Shown: positions 51,935 through 62,700, counted from the first letter of the stretch. The stretch: 64,000 nucleotides of DNA from Bdellovibrio sp. UBA4095 (GCA_002381805.1 DFXZ01000010.1:1-64000), one strand, 5' to 3'. The notes: a model not told the origin generated them from the sequence alone. Numbers and translations are program-made.

Positions 51935-54157
51935 TTATTCTTTTTTAGCGGCCTTCCCCACTTCAAAAATGAGATCACGACGATTAATAGGTTTTGTGAG
52001 ATATCCACTAAAGCCGCCTTGAAATACACGTGCTCTCTCTTCTTGAAATGCGTGCGCCGTCAGAGCAATAATCGGATTCTGCATACCTCTTTCGCGAAGG
52101 GCACGTGTGGCACCATGACCGTCAAGATTCGGCATTTGAATATCCATTAGAATAACATCGTACTCTTGTCTCTTTGCCTTTTCTAAGGCCTCCACCCCAT
52201 CGTTAGCGATGTCGACCAGAGCACCCGACCCAAGCAAATATCGGCTGAATAGATTTTGATTGTCGATTGAATCCTCTACCAAAAGAATTCTAACGCCTTT
52301 TAAAATTTGCTTATCTTCTGCTGCGCTAGACGTGCTGACGCTATCGTCTTTTTTCAGATCGAGTTCAGCCTTCCAAAGACCTTGGAAGGGTCCACCCGTC
52401 AAATGAAACGCAAAGGTACTCCCCTTACCTAACTCGGTGGACTTAAGATGAACATCTCCGCCCAACATCTGTGCGAGCTGTTTAGAAAGAACCAACCCCA
52501 ATCCCGTTCCTCCATACTTCCTCGTTGTTGAAGAGTCCTCCTGAACAAACGGTTGAAACATTCTTTTTATAAACTTGGGACTGATTCCGATGCCTGTATC
52601 GGCCACCAATATTTCCAAAGTCATTGGCTCTCCGATCACAGGTTCAGAAAGCAATCGTGCAGAAATTCGAACTTCGCCTTTAGAGGTAAACTTAATGGCA
52701 TTGCCGATCAGGTTTACCAGTATTTGCCTAAATTTCGTAATATCTGATTTTATAGTTTGAGGAATAGGTCCATCCGCAGCACATACCAGCGAGATTCCTT
52801 TCTCGGCAGCACGCAGCTGCAACGAAAAACAGACTTCTTCGATAGTTTGTTTAAAGGGAAAATCGATGATCTCCAGGTCCATTTTGTTTGCCTCGATTTT
52901 CGATAGATCGAGTATTTCTCCAACCAACGTGACCAGCTGCTGACCATTGCGGTGAATGGTCTGTAAATAGTTCCGAAGCTCTTTTTCGAGCTCATAGGAC
53001 TCTAATGCCAACTCGGAGTATCCCAAAATCACACCCAGAGGAGTTCTTATTTCATGGCTCATTCCAGCTAAGAAACGACTCTTCGCTTGATTTGCCTCTT
53101 CTGCAGATCTGTGCGCTTTCTTCAATTCTATCTCAGATTTTTGTTTCATCTCGAGGTCATAGCGCAACTGTGCATTAAGCTTTTTAGCAAAAACAGCCAC
53201 AAAGTATATCAAGAAGCTGATAATAGTACCCAAAAAGAAAACTAGGGGTCCCGCCCAGCGATTGGCGGCACCTTCACTAAATTCTGAAGTCGAAGTCAGG
53301 TAGAGCGTCCAACGATGCCCGGCAATCTCAATCGGAATTGCTTTTTGCAAAGCTCCTGGATCCGGTTGACTTCCCGGATGAGAGTCAAATAGCAAGTGGC
53401 TTGAGTCCATTATCTCGCCGTCATAGACTTGCGCCCGAACGGAGGCTTCATACTTTACTTCTGTAGAAACCTTCTTGAACAGGTCTCCGGCTCTAAATGG
53501 ACTGTAAACGAAACCTTTTAAAGCTTTCCTTCTTTCCGCGACTGTCCTTTGAGGCAAATCGTTTACATAGACAGGTACATAGAGCAAAAAACCAGACTGA
53601 GGGTCCTGTTCAGTCTCTTGTACAAGCAGAACTTTTTTTGAAAGAGCGGGCTTCCCCGTATCGCGTGCTCGAGACATAGCCTCGTGGCGAATCGGTTCAG
53701 AAAACATATTGTAGCCAAGAGCGCGCTTGTTCCTCCAATCGAAGGGCTCAAGAAAAATGATCGAAAAATTTCCTTCACTCACCTTTGGCCAAATTTGATA
53801 ATTCTTGAACCCTTCCTTTCGCATGGCTTGCTCGTGTTCCGCAACTTGGTTGTCCGGGATTAATCTGGTGAATCCCACTCCCTGAACACCTGGGTAGCGA
53901 GTTTCTAGTTTAAAGCCATCGACGAAATGTCGGAAGTCTTCTCTGCTGACAAAAGGCGCCGTTAAAAATATGTTCCGCGTGGCAATAAGCACATTTTCGT
54001 AGATGCGCACTCTGTTTTCCAACGCCACGGCAATTCGACTAGCGACATAATCAAATCGAACAGATTCTTCTTTGAATGTCGTATTTTGAATAAGCAGGGT
54101 CAGGATGATAGTAACGACAAAGGAAAGCACCAGGACGCCAAAAGGTGGCACCTTCAT
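51935..54157 (-). CDS. CHASE-domain hybrid sensor histidine kinase
   Basis: A 740-residue kinase. A membrane helix at residues 7-25, a CHASE periplasmic sensor domain (about 35-280, with GVQGVGFTRLIP and WNKR-like elements) and a second helix at 302-324 are followed by HisKA with AGMSHEIRTPLG (His368). HATPase motifs are NLIGNAIKFTS, VADTGIGISP and GGTGLGLVLSKQL. A C-terminal receiver domain has phospho-Asp672 in VILMDIQMP. It has no adjacent regulator. The ligand is unknown; CHASE domains bind small molecules. Confidence 0.93.
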   Translation of the reverse strand: MKVPPFGVLVLSFVVTIILTLLIQNTTFKEESVRFDYVASRIAVALENRVRIYENVLIATRNIFLTAPFVSREDFRHFVDGFKLETRYPGVQGVGFTRLIPDNQVAEHEQAMRKEGFKNYQIWPKVSEGNFSIIFLEPFDWRNKRALGYNMFSEPIRHEAMSRARDTGKPALSKKVLLVQETEQDPQSGFLLYVPVYVNDLPQRTVAERRKALKGFVYSPFRAGDLFKKVSTEVKYEASVRAQVYDGEIMDSSHLLFDSHPGSQPDPGALQKAIPIEIAGHRWTLYLTSTSEFSEGAANRWAGPLVFFLGTIISFLIYFVAVFAKKLNAQLRYDLEMKQKSEIELKKAHRSAEEANQAKSRFLAGMSHEIRTPLGVILGYSELALESYELEKELRNYLQTIHRNGQQLVTLVGEILDLSKIEANKMDLEIIDFPFKQTIEEVCFSLQLRAAEKGISLVCAADGPIPQTIKSDITKFRQILVNLIGNAIKFTSKGEVRISARLLSEPVIGEPMTLEILVADTGIGISPKFIKRMFQPFVQEDSSTTRKYGGTGLGLVLSKQLAQMLGGDVHLKSTELGKGSTFAFHLTGGPFQGLWKAELDLKKDDSVSTSSAAEDKQILKGVRILLVEDSIDNQNLFSRYLLGSGALVDIANDGVEALEKAKRQEYDVILMDIQMPNLDGHGATRALRERGMQNPIIALTAHAFQEERARVFQGGFSGYLTKPINRRDLIFEVGKAAKKE

Positions 54158-54273
54158 GGATCCCTGCTGAATCAGCTGGACAAGTCGTCTTACAAAACCA
54201 GGTGCATATGACTTCAGGATATCCTCCAGAGTATGGGAACACTATATCGCAATTCCCTAGCTCGCTAAGGCAT

Positions 54274-54834
54274 TTATTCCTGTCGTTTTACTAATCTGGG
54301 AAAAAACATACCGGTTTGAATTTGGTATTTTTGATAGGAACTTTTAAGATTGGAATCTAAAAATTTCTTCTCTTCAAATCGGGCCGCATAATAATACGTG
54401 AAAAACATGCCCAGGCACAAAATTGCCAGGAGGATATCCATCCCCACTAATGCCAAAGAGCTGTAAGTCAGAATATAAGACGTGTAAAAAGGATGACGAA
54501 CAATGGCATAGGGACCACGGCTAATATGAAATTCCGGAGAGTCCGCACTAAATACAATACTTAACTTATTTCTTCGAATGATAGAGCTGCAATAGAAAAA
54601 CAAAACCAAACACGCCACAACCAAGATCGAAGCAATCCCATAAATTAAACTAGCTTTCGGCTCTCGGCTGTAGAAAACATAAAAAAAGTAGCCCCAGGTT
54701 ACCAAAAACTGAGCTTGGAAAAAACGATATCTCGAGTTCTCAGTCGATTCCACTTTTCTAAAAACAACGAATACGGAAAGTAGCTGAACTAAAAAAGACA
54801 AACCCGAAATTGCGGCGAAAACATAATATGCCAT
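54274..54834 (-). CDS. Isoprenylcysteine carboxyl methyltransferase-like membrane protein
   Basis: A 186-residue integral membrane protein with about five helices. SRGPYAIVRHPFYTSYIL (about 100-120) is the signature of the ICMT/PEMT-like methyltransferase fold, with the SAM-binding His-Pro. In bacteria such proteins methylate lipids or lipid-like carboxylates. The ATG at 54834 lies one base from the stop of the PilZ-acyltransferase gene, so it is coupled to it. Confidence 0.8.
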   Translation of the reverse strand: MAYYVFAAISGLSFLVQLLSVFVVFRKVESTENSRYRFFQAQFLVTWGYFFYVFYSREPKASLIYGIASILVVACLVLFFYCSSIIRRNKLSIVFSADSPEFHISRGPYAIVRHPFYTSYILTYSSLALVGMDILLAILCLGMFFTYYYAARFEEKKFLDSNLKSSYQKYQIQTGMFFPRLVKRQE

Positions 54835-54835
54835 A

Positions 54836-56356
54836 TTAGCTCGCAATACCCGTTTGGATTTTAGCTTTATCGGCCAGTCTTGCCTGCATGATCTTGGCTG
54901 TCTTTTTCCTCTCGTAGAAATAGCGGAAGGTTCGCGCCAATGGAGCCAGCAAACGATACACTCCTAAGCGCAGATTTGTTGCCGGATCAAGCTCGAGCAG
55001 ATCATACTGCTGCAAATAGCTCGATACGCCGGACCAAATAATATTCCATTCGATGGGACCGACGGTTTTACCCATCATAGCGTCTGGAACATTCGCCAAT
55101 AAAATATCATGACGCAAATTATTCAGTCCCTTATGTTCGTAAGTTAAACCCACATCACTAAAGCCAATTCGCTGGTAAAGTGGAGCCATGTTCTGTGTCG
55201 CACAAATAACGATCCATTTTCTCTTTGATTGAGCCACAGCGATAGCGATGAACTTGAACATTGAAATCAAAAGATCACTGCCTCTAAAATCAGGTCTTGT
55301 GCAGGCACGCATAATTTCGACCATTTCGTCCCGGCGAGGTAAATTCCCCGGCCACTTGACAAAACGCTCTTGCTCCATTTGGTCGTCGAACTGATTAAAA
55401 ATCAATCTGGCACTGCAAACGACTTCGCCTTTGTAAACACCCATAACGATTCTTGAGCGAGAATCATACTCGTCGGCCATATCCTGAACGGTCGCTTCCG
55501 GCTTAACCTTACCAGCTTCCTTATAGGCCATGAATCGTAGTGCCAACACCTTATCGTAATCTTCTTTGGTTCTTACATAGGTAAAGTGAACAGCTTCAGA
55601 AACATTGCTGACGTAAACCCCGGAATCAAGAAGCTCGTCTAAAGAGTTCACATTTCCAAATTGCATTAGGTACTGCCCGACCGCGTTCTTTAGATCCGCA
55701 TCTTCTTTATTGAAGCTGACGCCCAATGCGAGGACCTCTTTCGTCCCATCCATTTCGATACGCAGATTCATCACCGTGATTTTCATTTTTACTTGGGTGA
55801 TCATTGGAAAATTAAAAATACAATCGAAGGTCATGCCTGGCATGATAAACTTATTCCGCAAACTGGTATGCAGTTTCATTCCCGAGCTGGATAGGTCCCT
55901 GACTTTAAAGTAGATAAAATCATTAAACTTAGCTGGGTTCGACGCCACCGCCGTCGGATAAAACTGATCGCTGCACATCCAGCGATTGGAGGTTCGTCTT
56001 TCAATATTGTCAGTTCGGGTGGGACCTTTCGAAACCAAGCGAATATGCAAAAGAGAGCGGTTGCTTTCGGCTAACACATCATCGACCACTAAACCACAAA
56101 GCAGACTTTTTTGCGGCCCCACTTTAAGCTCCAAATCGACACTGGTTCCTTTTGGTAAATGTGTTTCACCATCCATCACCAGTTCAACGCCCAAGGGACT
56201 CATTCGCCACACTCGAAACTCTTTACTAAATGGACCATTCGCTGTCTGACAAATAAGCCGAGCAAAAACCTGATCGCCCTCTCTGATATCCGCAGGGATG
56301 ATTCCGCCGTGTATTTGACTGACCTGGATCTCTTCAGTACTTTTTCTGTGGTTCAT
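54836..56356 (-). CDS. PilZ domain fused to FeeM-like N-acyl/acetyltransferase
   Basis: A 506-residue protein. Residues about 20-115 are a beta-rich PilZ-like or YcgR-N-like domain. Residues 118-235 are a PilZ domain with RRTSNRW and DLSSSGMKLHTS, the R-x-x-x-R and D-x-S-x-x-G motifs that bind c-di-GMP. Residues about 260-430 form a GNAT-like N-acyl amino acid synthase (FeeM-like) domain (LRFMAYKEAGKV, EIMRACTRPDFRGSDLL, NMAPLYQRIGFSDVG). The ATG overlaps the stop of the cyclase gene by four bases, and the ICMT-like gene follows. This suggests a c-di-GMP-controlled acylation. Confidence 0.75.
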   Translation of the reverse strand: MNHRKSTEEIQVSQIHGGIIPADIREGDQVFARLICQTANGPFSKEFRVWRMSPLGVELVMDGETHLPKGTSVDLELKVGPQKSLLCGLVVDDVLAESNRSLLHIRLVSKGPTRTDNIERRTSNRWMCSDQFYPTAVASNPAKFNDFIYFKVRDLSSSGMKLHTSLRNKFIMPGMTFDCIFNFPMITQVKMKITVMNLRIEMDGTKEVLALGVSFNKEDADLKNAVGQYLMQFGNVNSLDELLDSGVYVSNVSEAVHFTYVRTKEDYDKVLALRFMAYKEAGKVKPEATVQDMADEYDSRSRIVMGVYKGEVVCSARLIFNQFDDQMEQERFVKWPGNLPRRDEMVEIMRACTRPDFRGSDLLISMFKFIAIAVAQSKRKWIVICATQNMAPLYQRIGFSDVGLTYEHKGLNNLRHDILLANVPDAMMGKTVGPIEWNIIWSGVSSYLQQYDLLELDPATNLRLGVYRLLAPLARTFRYFYERKKTAKIMQARLADKAKIQTGIAS

Positions 56357-57765
56357 GCTGCACCTATAAAACTATCAGCTGTTGGATTTTCATCCATCAA
56401 CATTTCAAGATTCTTTTGATTCACTTTAAATATATAAAAGCTTGTTGTTTCTTCGAAATCACGAATGGTCAAACCCATCTTGCGCAGATCAACCTTTTGT
56501 AGCTGGACGCCTGGCCGACATTCACTCAAGATTTCAGTAAACTGCGACGTCATTATAATATCGCCGTGTTCCAGCTGCGATTTCAGCGGATCATGCTTGG
56601 TCAACTCATCAATGCGGCTCAATATATTGACCGGACTGCCGATCGCAGTGATCTCGATCGCTGACTCGTAGCTGCTCAGATTTCCCACGATGGCTTCACC
56701 GCAAGACAACAGAATATATCTTTTGATTTTTTGATCTTGAGGTAGCGACTCGTTCATTTCCGAATTAAAGCGACTGATAGACGCTGCAGAAAGCATTGAG
56801 TTCACGATATTGGTTTTCAGATCCGCGGAATCATAATAAGCAAAGATCAAATCCCCGATTTTCCTTGGGATCCCCTTGTGCTGCTCCACGAGCTCTGTCG
56901 AGACCTTGACGTTGGGAAGCATCGCCTGCGACACATAACCACGCAGGTCGTTCGAACCTTTCGTGAACCCACGAATATCACTGAATAAACACGCCACCGG
57001 CAAAGATCGCGGCCTTAGGACCTCATCGATCGCCTGCAAAGTCGTCATTCGCCGATCTTGAATATAATATGTTAAACGTTTGGAGATCTCTGATGGCAGA
57101 AAGGCTTTAATCTGATTAGTGAATTCAAGATTCACTTCGATAAACTTTTTCTGTTGTTCAAAGTTCTTTTGAGTCGCCAGGAATAAATGAATATCAGACA
57201 GATACTTCGACCGCGCAAAAACGATGAATATCATCGTAACTCCCAAAGCACTCGAAATCATCGCACTGCTCTGGCCTGCTTCTATCAAGGTCCCCCACGT
57301 CATAGCCCCTAAAACTGCCGCATACATCAAACTGCGCACCATCGACGAACGCAGCATAATTGCGGAAATAAATATAAAGGTAAAAGTGTAAAGATAGGGA
57401 ACCTTGGGATACCACACTACAGTCCGCGCCTGGAAATAAGTAAAAACGGCGCAAGCCAAAATCAAAGGCACCTTGTAATGGCGAAGTTGATAAAGCTTTG
57501 GTATTGAGTAAAACCCCAAACAAGCTGCTGCGATGCCCGCCATCCCAAAGCGATAATTAAACCACAATTCACTTGGCGCTAGCCCCTCACTACGGTCAAC
57601 AGTAAAGTAATGAAGCACATACACGGCAATCGCAATCGGAAAGAAAATACGGACAGCCGTCAAAAACTGTTTCCGCTCTTGCTCTTCCCAAAGCGATGCC
57701 CAGGGAGTCCCCTGCAACAACAAATGCGGAAATAACAAAAAGAAAAACTTTTCGATGGTCTTCAC
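56353..57765 (-). CDS. Membrane adenylate/guanylate cyclase (class III)
   Basis: A 470-residue protein. About six membrane helices lie between residues 35 and 185. A class III cyclase domain follows: LFSDIRGFTKG with metal-binding Asp263, RKIGDLIFAYYD with Asp305, AISRFNSE and AIEITAIGSPVNILSRIDEL near 380. Substrate-determining residues cannot be judged reliably, so ATP or GTP is open. It has a GTG start at 57765. It is the first gene of the cluster with PilZ-acyltransferase and ICMT. Confidence 0.85.
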   Translation of the reverse strand: MKTIEKFFFLLFPHLLLQGTPWASLWEEQERKQFLTAVRIFFPIAIAVYVLHYFTVDRSEGLAPSELWFNYRFGMAGIAAACLGFYSIPKLYQLRHYKVPLILACAVFTYFQARTVVWYPKVPYLYTFTFIFISAIMLRSSMVRSLMYAAVLGAMTWGTLIEAGQSSAMISSALGVTMIFIVFARSKYLSDIHLFLATQKNFEQQKKFIEVNLEFTNQIKAFLPSEISKRLTYYIQDRRMTTLQAIDEVLRPRSLPVACLFSDIRGFTKGSNDLRGYVSQAMLPNVKVSTELVEQHKGIPRKIGDLIFAYYDSADLKTNIVNSMLSAASISRFNSEMNESLPQDQKIKRYILLSCGEAIVGNLSSYESAIEITAIGSPVNILSRIDELTKHDPLKSQLEHGDIIMTSQFTEILSECRPGVQLQKVDLRKMGLTIRDFEETTSFYIFKVNQKNLEMLMDENPTADSFIGAA

Positions 57766-58239
57766 ACCTGATCTATCGTCTTAGTAAGATTACAAGTTGA
57801 GCAGACTCACAAAAATTCAGACCTTTGTGCGTGCCCAAATTAGCTTTCCAGTGACCTCAATCAGGCGGCGAGTCCAGACCGCCTCTTTCGCGGGATTTTG
57901 GTCCAGGATAATAAAAACTTAAGTTATGAAAGTTAAACTGCATCTTCTTTTGCCGCGAGAGTACTCGATTAACTTCGCAGTGGCGAAGCTCTGCGTTGGA
58001 AACAAGATTTTCATTTTTTTTCTTGCACACTTTTTTCTCGTCTTAAAACTCGCGTAGAAACCCGAACAGTTTTTCTACGCGATCCCTCCGCTGAGAATCC
58101 TGCTCGTCTCCCTATCGCGATTTACGAATCATTGTGGCGCCTGAAACTGTACTGTCTCATCATACAACCCAATCAAAAAAAACCACGAAAATCGATTTTA
58201 AAAATCCATGCTATAGTCCTCTGGTTTTCAGGAGGTTTT
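57766..58239. other. Intergenic region with a perfect hairpin
   Basis: About 470 bases without a convincing gene. The clearest element is CGCGTAGAAA (58051-58060) with TTTCTACGCG (58072-58081), a ten-pair stem with an 11-base loop. A CTATAG element about 25 bases before the HNH gene may be its -10 box. Otherwise I see nothing. Confidence 0.5.
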
Positions 58240-59208
58240 ATGCTACTCACGCAATTATCAAATCAAGAAATCATTTCCCGAATGGAAAAACTTGTCCGTA
58301 CTGAAAGAAAAATCACTCATTTAGTTCTACTGCATATTGTGGAAATTGAAGACCGCAAACTCTATGCAAAGCTGGGTTATGACGGAATGTACAGCTACCT
58401 AACAAAAGGACTTGGCTATTCTGAATCCTCGGCTTACCGCAGACTGCAATCCGCAAGGCTGTTACGCAAAGTTCCCGAAGTAGCTGTCAAAATCGAAGAA
58501 GGAAAGCTGAATCTTTCCCAATTGACTCAAGTGCAGAAATCGTTGAAAGAGCAGACTCAGTCAGGAATCCAATCCATGACTCCCCTTGCGACCTTGGCAG
58601 TTCTTGAAAAAATAGAAAACAAATCCACATTCGAAACCGAACGAGTTCTCGCAACTGAGTTCAATCGCCCTGTTCAGGCACATGAATCCATAAAACCACA
58701 AAAAGATGATTCTGTTCGCATCGAACTGACATTAACAAAAGAACAGTTTGCGGAATTGGAGCAGGCTAAAGCTTTGCTGTCCCATGTTTGCCATGAAGGT
58801 CATTGGAGTGAAGTGATTTTTCAGCTCGCGAAAGAGTTTAACAGAAAGAAGCTTTCGCCTGCAAAAGCGCCATCAGGTAAAGTCGAAAATGAAAATACGG
58901 AAGCAGCGACATCATCAGAAGTGCTTCATCAACAGCACTTAACGCAAAGCTTCGCCGCTAAGAAGTCACAAAATTACAAACGAACCAGAAAATACATCCC
59001 GATTGGAATTAAAAGGGCACTTTTCAAAAAATCAAACGGCTGCTGCGAGTACATCGATAAAAATACGGGAAAAAGATGCAATTCAAAATACCAATTGCAG
59101 ATTGATCACATTCACCCATGGTCACTTGGGGGCAGCAATCATGCCGATAATCTAAGAGTGCTTTGTCGAACGCATAATAGTTTTGAGTTTGATAACTATG
59201 AGATTTAA
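58240..59208 (+). CDS. HNH endonuclease-like protein
   Basis: A 322-residue protein starting MLLTQLSNQE behind CAGGAGG. Residues 1-95 form a DUF222-like helical domain (ERKITHLVLLHIVEIEDRKLYA, LGYSESSAYRRLQSARLL). The C-terminus is an HNH nuclease domain: CCEYIDKNTGKRCNSKYQL, QIDHIHPWSLGGSNHADNLR and VLCRTHNSFE with the His and metal ligands. This architecture is often found in many copies in one genome. The natural role (DNA repair, restriction or a mobile element) is unknown. Confidence 0.88.
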   Translation: MLLTQLSNQEIISRMEKLVRTERKITHLVLLHIVEIEDRKLYAKLGYDGMYSYLTKGLGYSESSAYRRLQSARLLRKVPEVAVKIEEGKLNLSQLTQVQKSLKEQTQSGIQSMTPLATLAVLEKIENKSTFETERVLATEFNRPVQAHESIKPQKDDSVRIELTLTKEQFAELEQAKALLSHVCHEGHWSEVIFQLAKEFNRKKLSPAKAPSGKVENENTEAATSSEVLHQQHLTQSFAAKKSQNYKRTRKYIPIGIKRALFKKSNGCCEYIDKNTGKRCNSKYQLQIDHIHPWSLGGSNHADNLRVLCRTHNSFEFDNYEI

Positions 59209-59493
59209 TTTTTTGAGCCTATTCTTCTCCCGCAGGAGTCACATTTGACAAAAAAGATTACTCCGCCAGGTTGCGAAAAATAGAACTCTCCACAGCCGGG
59301 ACATCTTAACTTAGATACTCTTTTTTAAAATCAAAAGAAAATTCCCATAATTTTGGATTAGAGTAAGGACTCTGATCTAAAAAAATGCCTACACGAAAAC
59401 GTAAGAAAGCGGCCATCAGTAGGCCACTTTTAATAATAATTCAGCTTAATTTTCACATTCTTTGCTGTCAGAATTCCTATTGACCACTCGAAT
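59209..59493. other. Intergenic region between HNH gene and RHS-linked gene
   Basis: AT-rich sequence without a credible gene apart from the hairpin at 59404-59433. A downstream element TTGGATTAGAGTAAGG recurs in a similar form near 9600 (TTAATTAGAGTAAAC), which is too weak to call. Confidence 0.35.
59404..59433 (-). terminator. Terminator-like hairpin of the RHS operon
   Basis: On the minus strand, AAAAGTGGCC and GGCCGCTTT pair around TACTGAT, 61 bases after the stop of the small membrane protein, with a T-rich tract beyond. It may serve both strands. Confidence 0.55.
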
Positions 59494-59700
59494 CTAGACA
59501 ACGGTCAATGAGCTAGAAAACCAAGCTCCAATTAGCCATACGAGTACCGCTGTAACCATCAATACCACCTGGCTTATTATGAATCTACGATCAATCTTAA
59601 ATCCAAATAAGCGTGTCGTTGCGCAAATCTGTCTTCCAATCCAGATAACCGCAATCAAAATAAAGCACCACGCAGATATTGAAGACACCATTTGTTTCAC
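59494..59700 (-). CDS. Two-helix membrane protein next to the RHS gene (candidate immunity protein)
   Basis: A 68-residue protein with GTG at 59700 (or ATG at 59691). Two membrane helices at about residues 8-24 and 43-64 are joined by a short basic loop (ATTRLFGFKIDRRF). It begins four bases after the RHS stop on the same strand, the classic place for an immunity gene of a polymorphic toxin. A membrane location suits protection against a pore- or membrane-targeting toxin. There is no known family, so the role is inferred from position. Confidence 0.6.
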   Translation of the reverse strand: MKQMVSSISAWCFILIAVIWIGRQICATTRLFGFKIDRRFIISQVVLMVTAVLVWLIGAWFSSSLTVV

Positions 59701-59704
59701 TAAA

Positions 59705-62700
59705 TTATTGTCCTATCAAGTAGGTTTGAGTATTTTGCCTATTGGCTGTGAATCCAAGTCCTGGACCGTAAATGTCGAATCCATAACCTTTTTTTCCTGA
59801 GGACTGATTGATGCTAAACCCTCCCCCAAAGAAACCGTACCCGGCGGCTGAGGATGTTGATGTCCCAGCACCTGCGAATTCACACTTATTACCCTCATAG
59901 TATCCACCACCAAAAGATGCACCCCCAAAAGCCCCTATACCCGAATTTCCTTTACCGCCTACGGTATAGAAAAAAGGACTAAAGGAATCTGTATCAAATC
60001 CTACACCTAGCGAAACTGAATTAAAAGAACCTTGCTTTGAGCCAATATTTCTGGCAGCGCCCCATGAAAAGTTAAAATGGAAGTAGAAGACTTTCAAGCC
60101 ACTTGGATCAATCCAATTTACGGGGTCATTTGCAACGTAACCAAATAAATTCGAATCCCCACCATTAAACAAAATCGGATCCTTACTCGTCCACCGCCCA
60201 ACTTCGGCATCGTAATCCCTCGCCCCAAATCTCACCAATCCAGTCTGCACGTCATACAACCCGCCTGCAAATCCAAATGGCAGATACCCTGGATTTGTGT
60301 CTTGAGTAACTCGGCCGAATTCGTCGTGGTTCATTTGGTGGACGATTGTGCCGTCTGATATTTTTATGACCAGTCTTGGAGAGCCCAGGTGATCTGAGAT
60401 AATTCTGTAGTTCTCTCCTCCCGAGATCATGTAATCGGGGATGTTGCCTTTAGAGCCGTAAACGAATCTTTTCGTGATTGCGCCCGACGCATCAGTTTCA
60501 GCAGCGATGCGGTACTGGTCCATGTAGATCCAACGCTTATCGAGAACTCCATTAATCTTGCGGCCGACTCGGCGATTGAGGCCGTCGATCTCATAGGTAA
60601 TCAATGTTGTGTTAGGCAATGTCACTTGAGTCAGATTACCGAAGACGTCGTAAACGTATTGGGTTGTTTGCCCTAAAGTGTTGTTGGTCTTTGTCTGCAA
60701 GTCTCCGTTGGCGTTGTAAGTGAACGACAAGGTATTGTATGTGATCAGTCTGTCTTGATCATCGTAGGTCGCACTTGTCGGCTGCGAACCGATCGTGCCG
60801 CTGTTGCGGTTGCTGTTAGAGTCGTAACCATAAGTTGCAACTGTGACTGTATTCTTTTTCGTCTCGGTAAGTCGTCCCGCAAGATCGAAGGTGTAGTCGA
60901 ACACATCAGAGGTTCCACTCATAGCCTGAGTTTTTCCATTGATCCGACCAGAAGCATCTCTTGGTAAGCTCAAGCTATAGATCGTAGTTGTGCCGAGCTT
61001 TGCTTCGTATCCGGTCACTTCTCCATAATTATTATAGGTGTAAGTATCTGTGATGACATTGGTGCCAGCAGTTATGCTTGTTCCCGTAAGCTGGCCATTT
61101 GGGATATTATAACTTAAAGTCAGATCTCCAGCGCCCGTAAGATTTTCATCGTCATCATAAAGATAGCTGACCTGCGACGCGTTCCAATCCGCCCCCGTCA
61201 CAGAGTCCGACTGCACAAGCATATTAGAAAACGTCGGAGTGTATATGCCAATTAAGCCCCAGGCAGAGTCATAAACCGTCGAACCAATCATTGCTCGGCC
61301 CGCATAAGAAATCTGAGTCTGATAGCCATCAGCAGTAACAATCGAAGACGGCAGCCCGTTGCTATAATCCATAGTCAGAGTATATGTCCCTGCCGGAGTC
61401 ACAAAATTTTCGAGCACGCCAGTAGTTGCATTATAGTTAAAATCAATCACCGCCCCATCTGGACGTGTCACCTGGGTCAATTGCTTATCTAAGTTATAGC
61501 TATAAAGCGTGTTCACAACCGAAACACCACTAAGTGCTGGCGGAGCATAAGATCCAACAAGCTCGTGCCCATTCACTGAAAAATAGTGCGCAGGACGATT
61601 CGGCGGCGTCACGCTGGTCACATTGCCATTAGCATCATAACCAAACCCGATAGCTCGAGCATCAGGTAGTATTTTAGAGGTCACACGATTTGCGTTATCG
61701 TACACAAAGGAAGTCGTTTGGCTGAGAGGATTAGTGATGCTCTGTAAATTCCCAGTCGTCGAATGATAGCCCAATGAAGTTGTTCGAGTCCCTTGAACAA
61801 CAGAAGTTAGATGTTCGTTGGTGTAGTTGAACTGCACCTGATTCATCGATCCATGCTTAAAGGCGGTTGTTCTCTCGTGAGCATCAATACTCAACTCAAC
61901 AACTTCACCTAAAAAAGTAGAAGAGGTAAACTTTTTAGTCAGGGGATCGAACACTGTCGTAATCTTGGTATTTTGCCCCCTTAACTCCTCAGTTTCGGTC
62001 CAAGAAGAAATTGAAAAAGGATTAGTTGGGTCAGAAAGAGTGACCGCTTGTGTTCGATCAATAGTACGCGAGCTATATGTCGTTGCTGTGATTGACTGTG
62101 GGAACTTCACCATTGTGCCAAAACGTTGATCATCGACCGAAGTAATATATCGGCTAATTCCGTCAAATGATTCGTTGCGGGTATAATTTCCGGAACCAGG
62201 AGTGAATGACACCGAACTTGAAACTCCTGAAGACGCCGTTGAGGTCCGAGAAACTGAGCCGTCTGGCGAAGTGGTGGTTTGGATTTGATTCACTCTTCCC
62301 ATTGAAGTCGACATTGCAATGTCGAACGTATGAGTTGAGTTCAAATTTTTAACTAACTCAAAAAAATAGCCACCCGAGTGAGAGTCTTTTGTTAACAACC
62401 CATTAGAGTCATATTCAAAAGTGCTTACTTCACCATTTGGCTTTTCGAAAGTTTGCATTAAGCCACTAGAGCCATAATATGTAAGAAGATGAGATTCGCT
62501 TTGCGGATTCGTAACTTGCGAAATATATCCATTGCCGTTCAAGCTAATTGTCGTAACTTGTCCATTATGTGCAGTTATTGAGGTTAACGTTCCGCTTGAA
62601 TTTCTATTGAACACTGTCGTTCTTGAGAATGGCTGGGAAATCGATGACAAGCGTCCTTGTGAATCGTAGTTAAATGAATAAATTGCACTTCCTAAAAAAG

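Noticed and set aside
57926..58045. Short hydrophobic frame starting MKVKLHLLLP
   Set aside because: No Shine-Dalgarno sequence and no support from neighbours.
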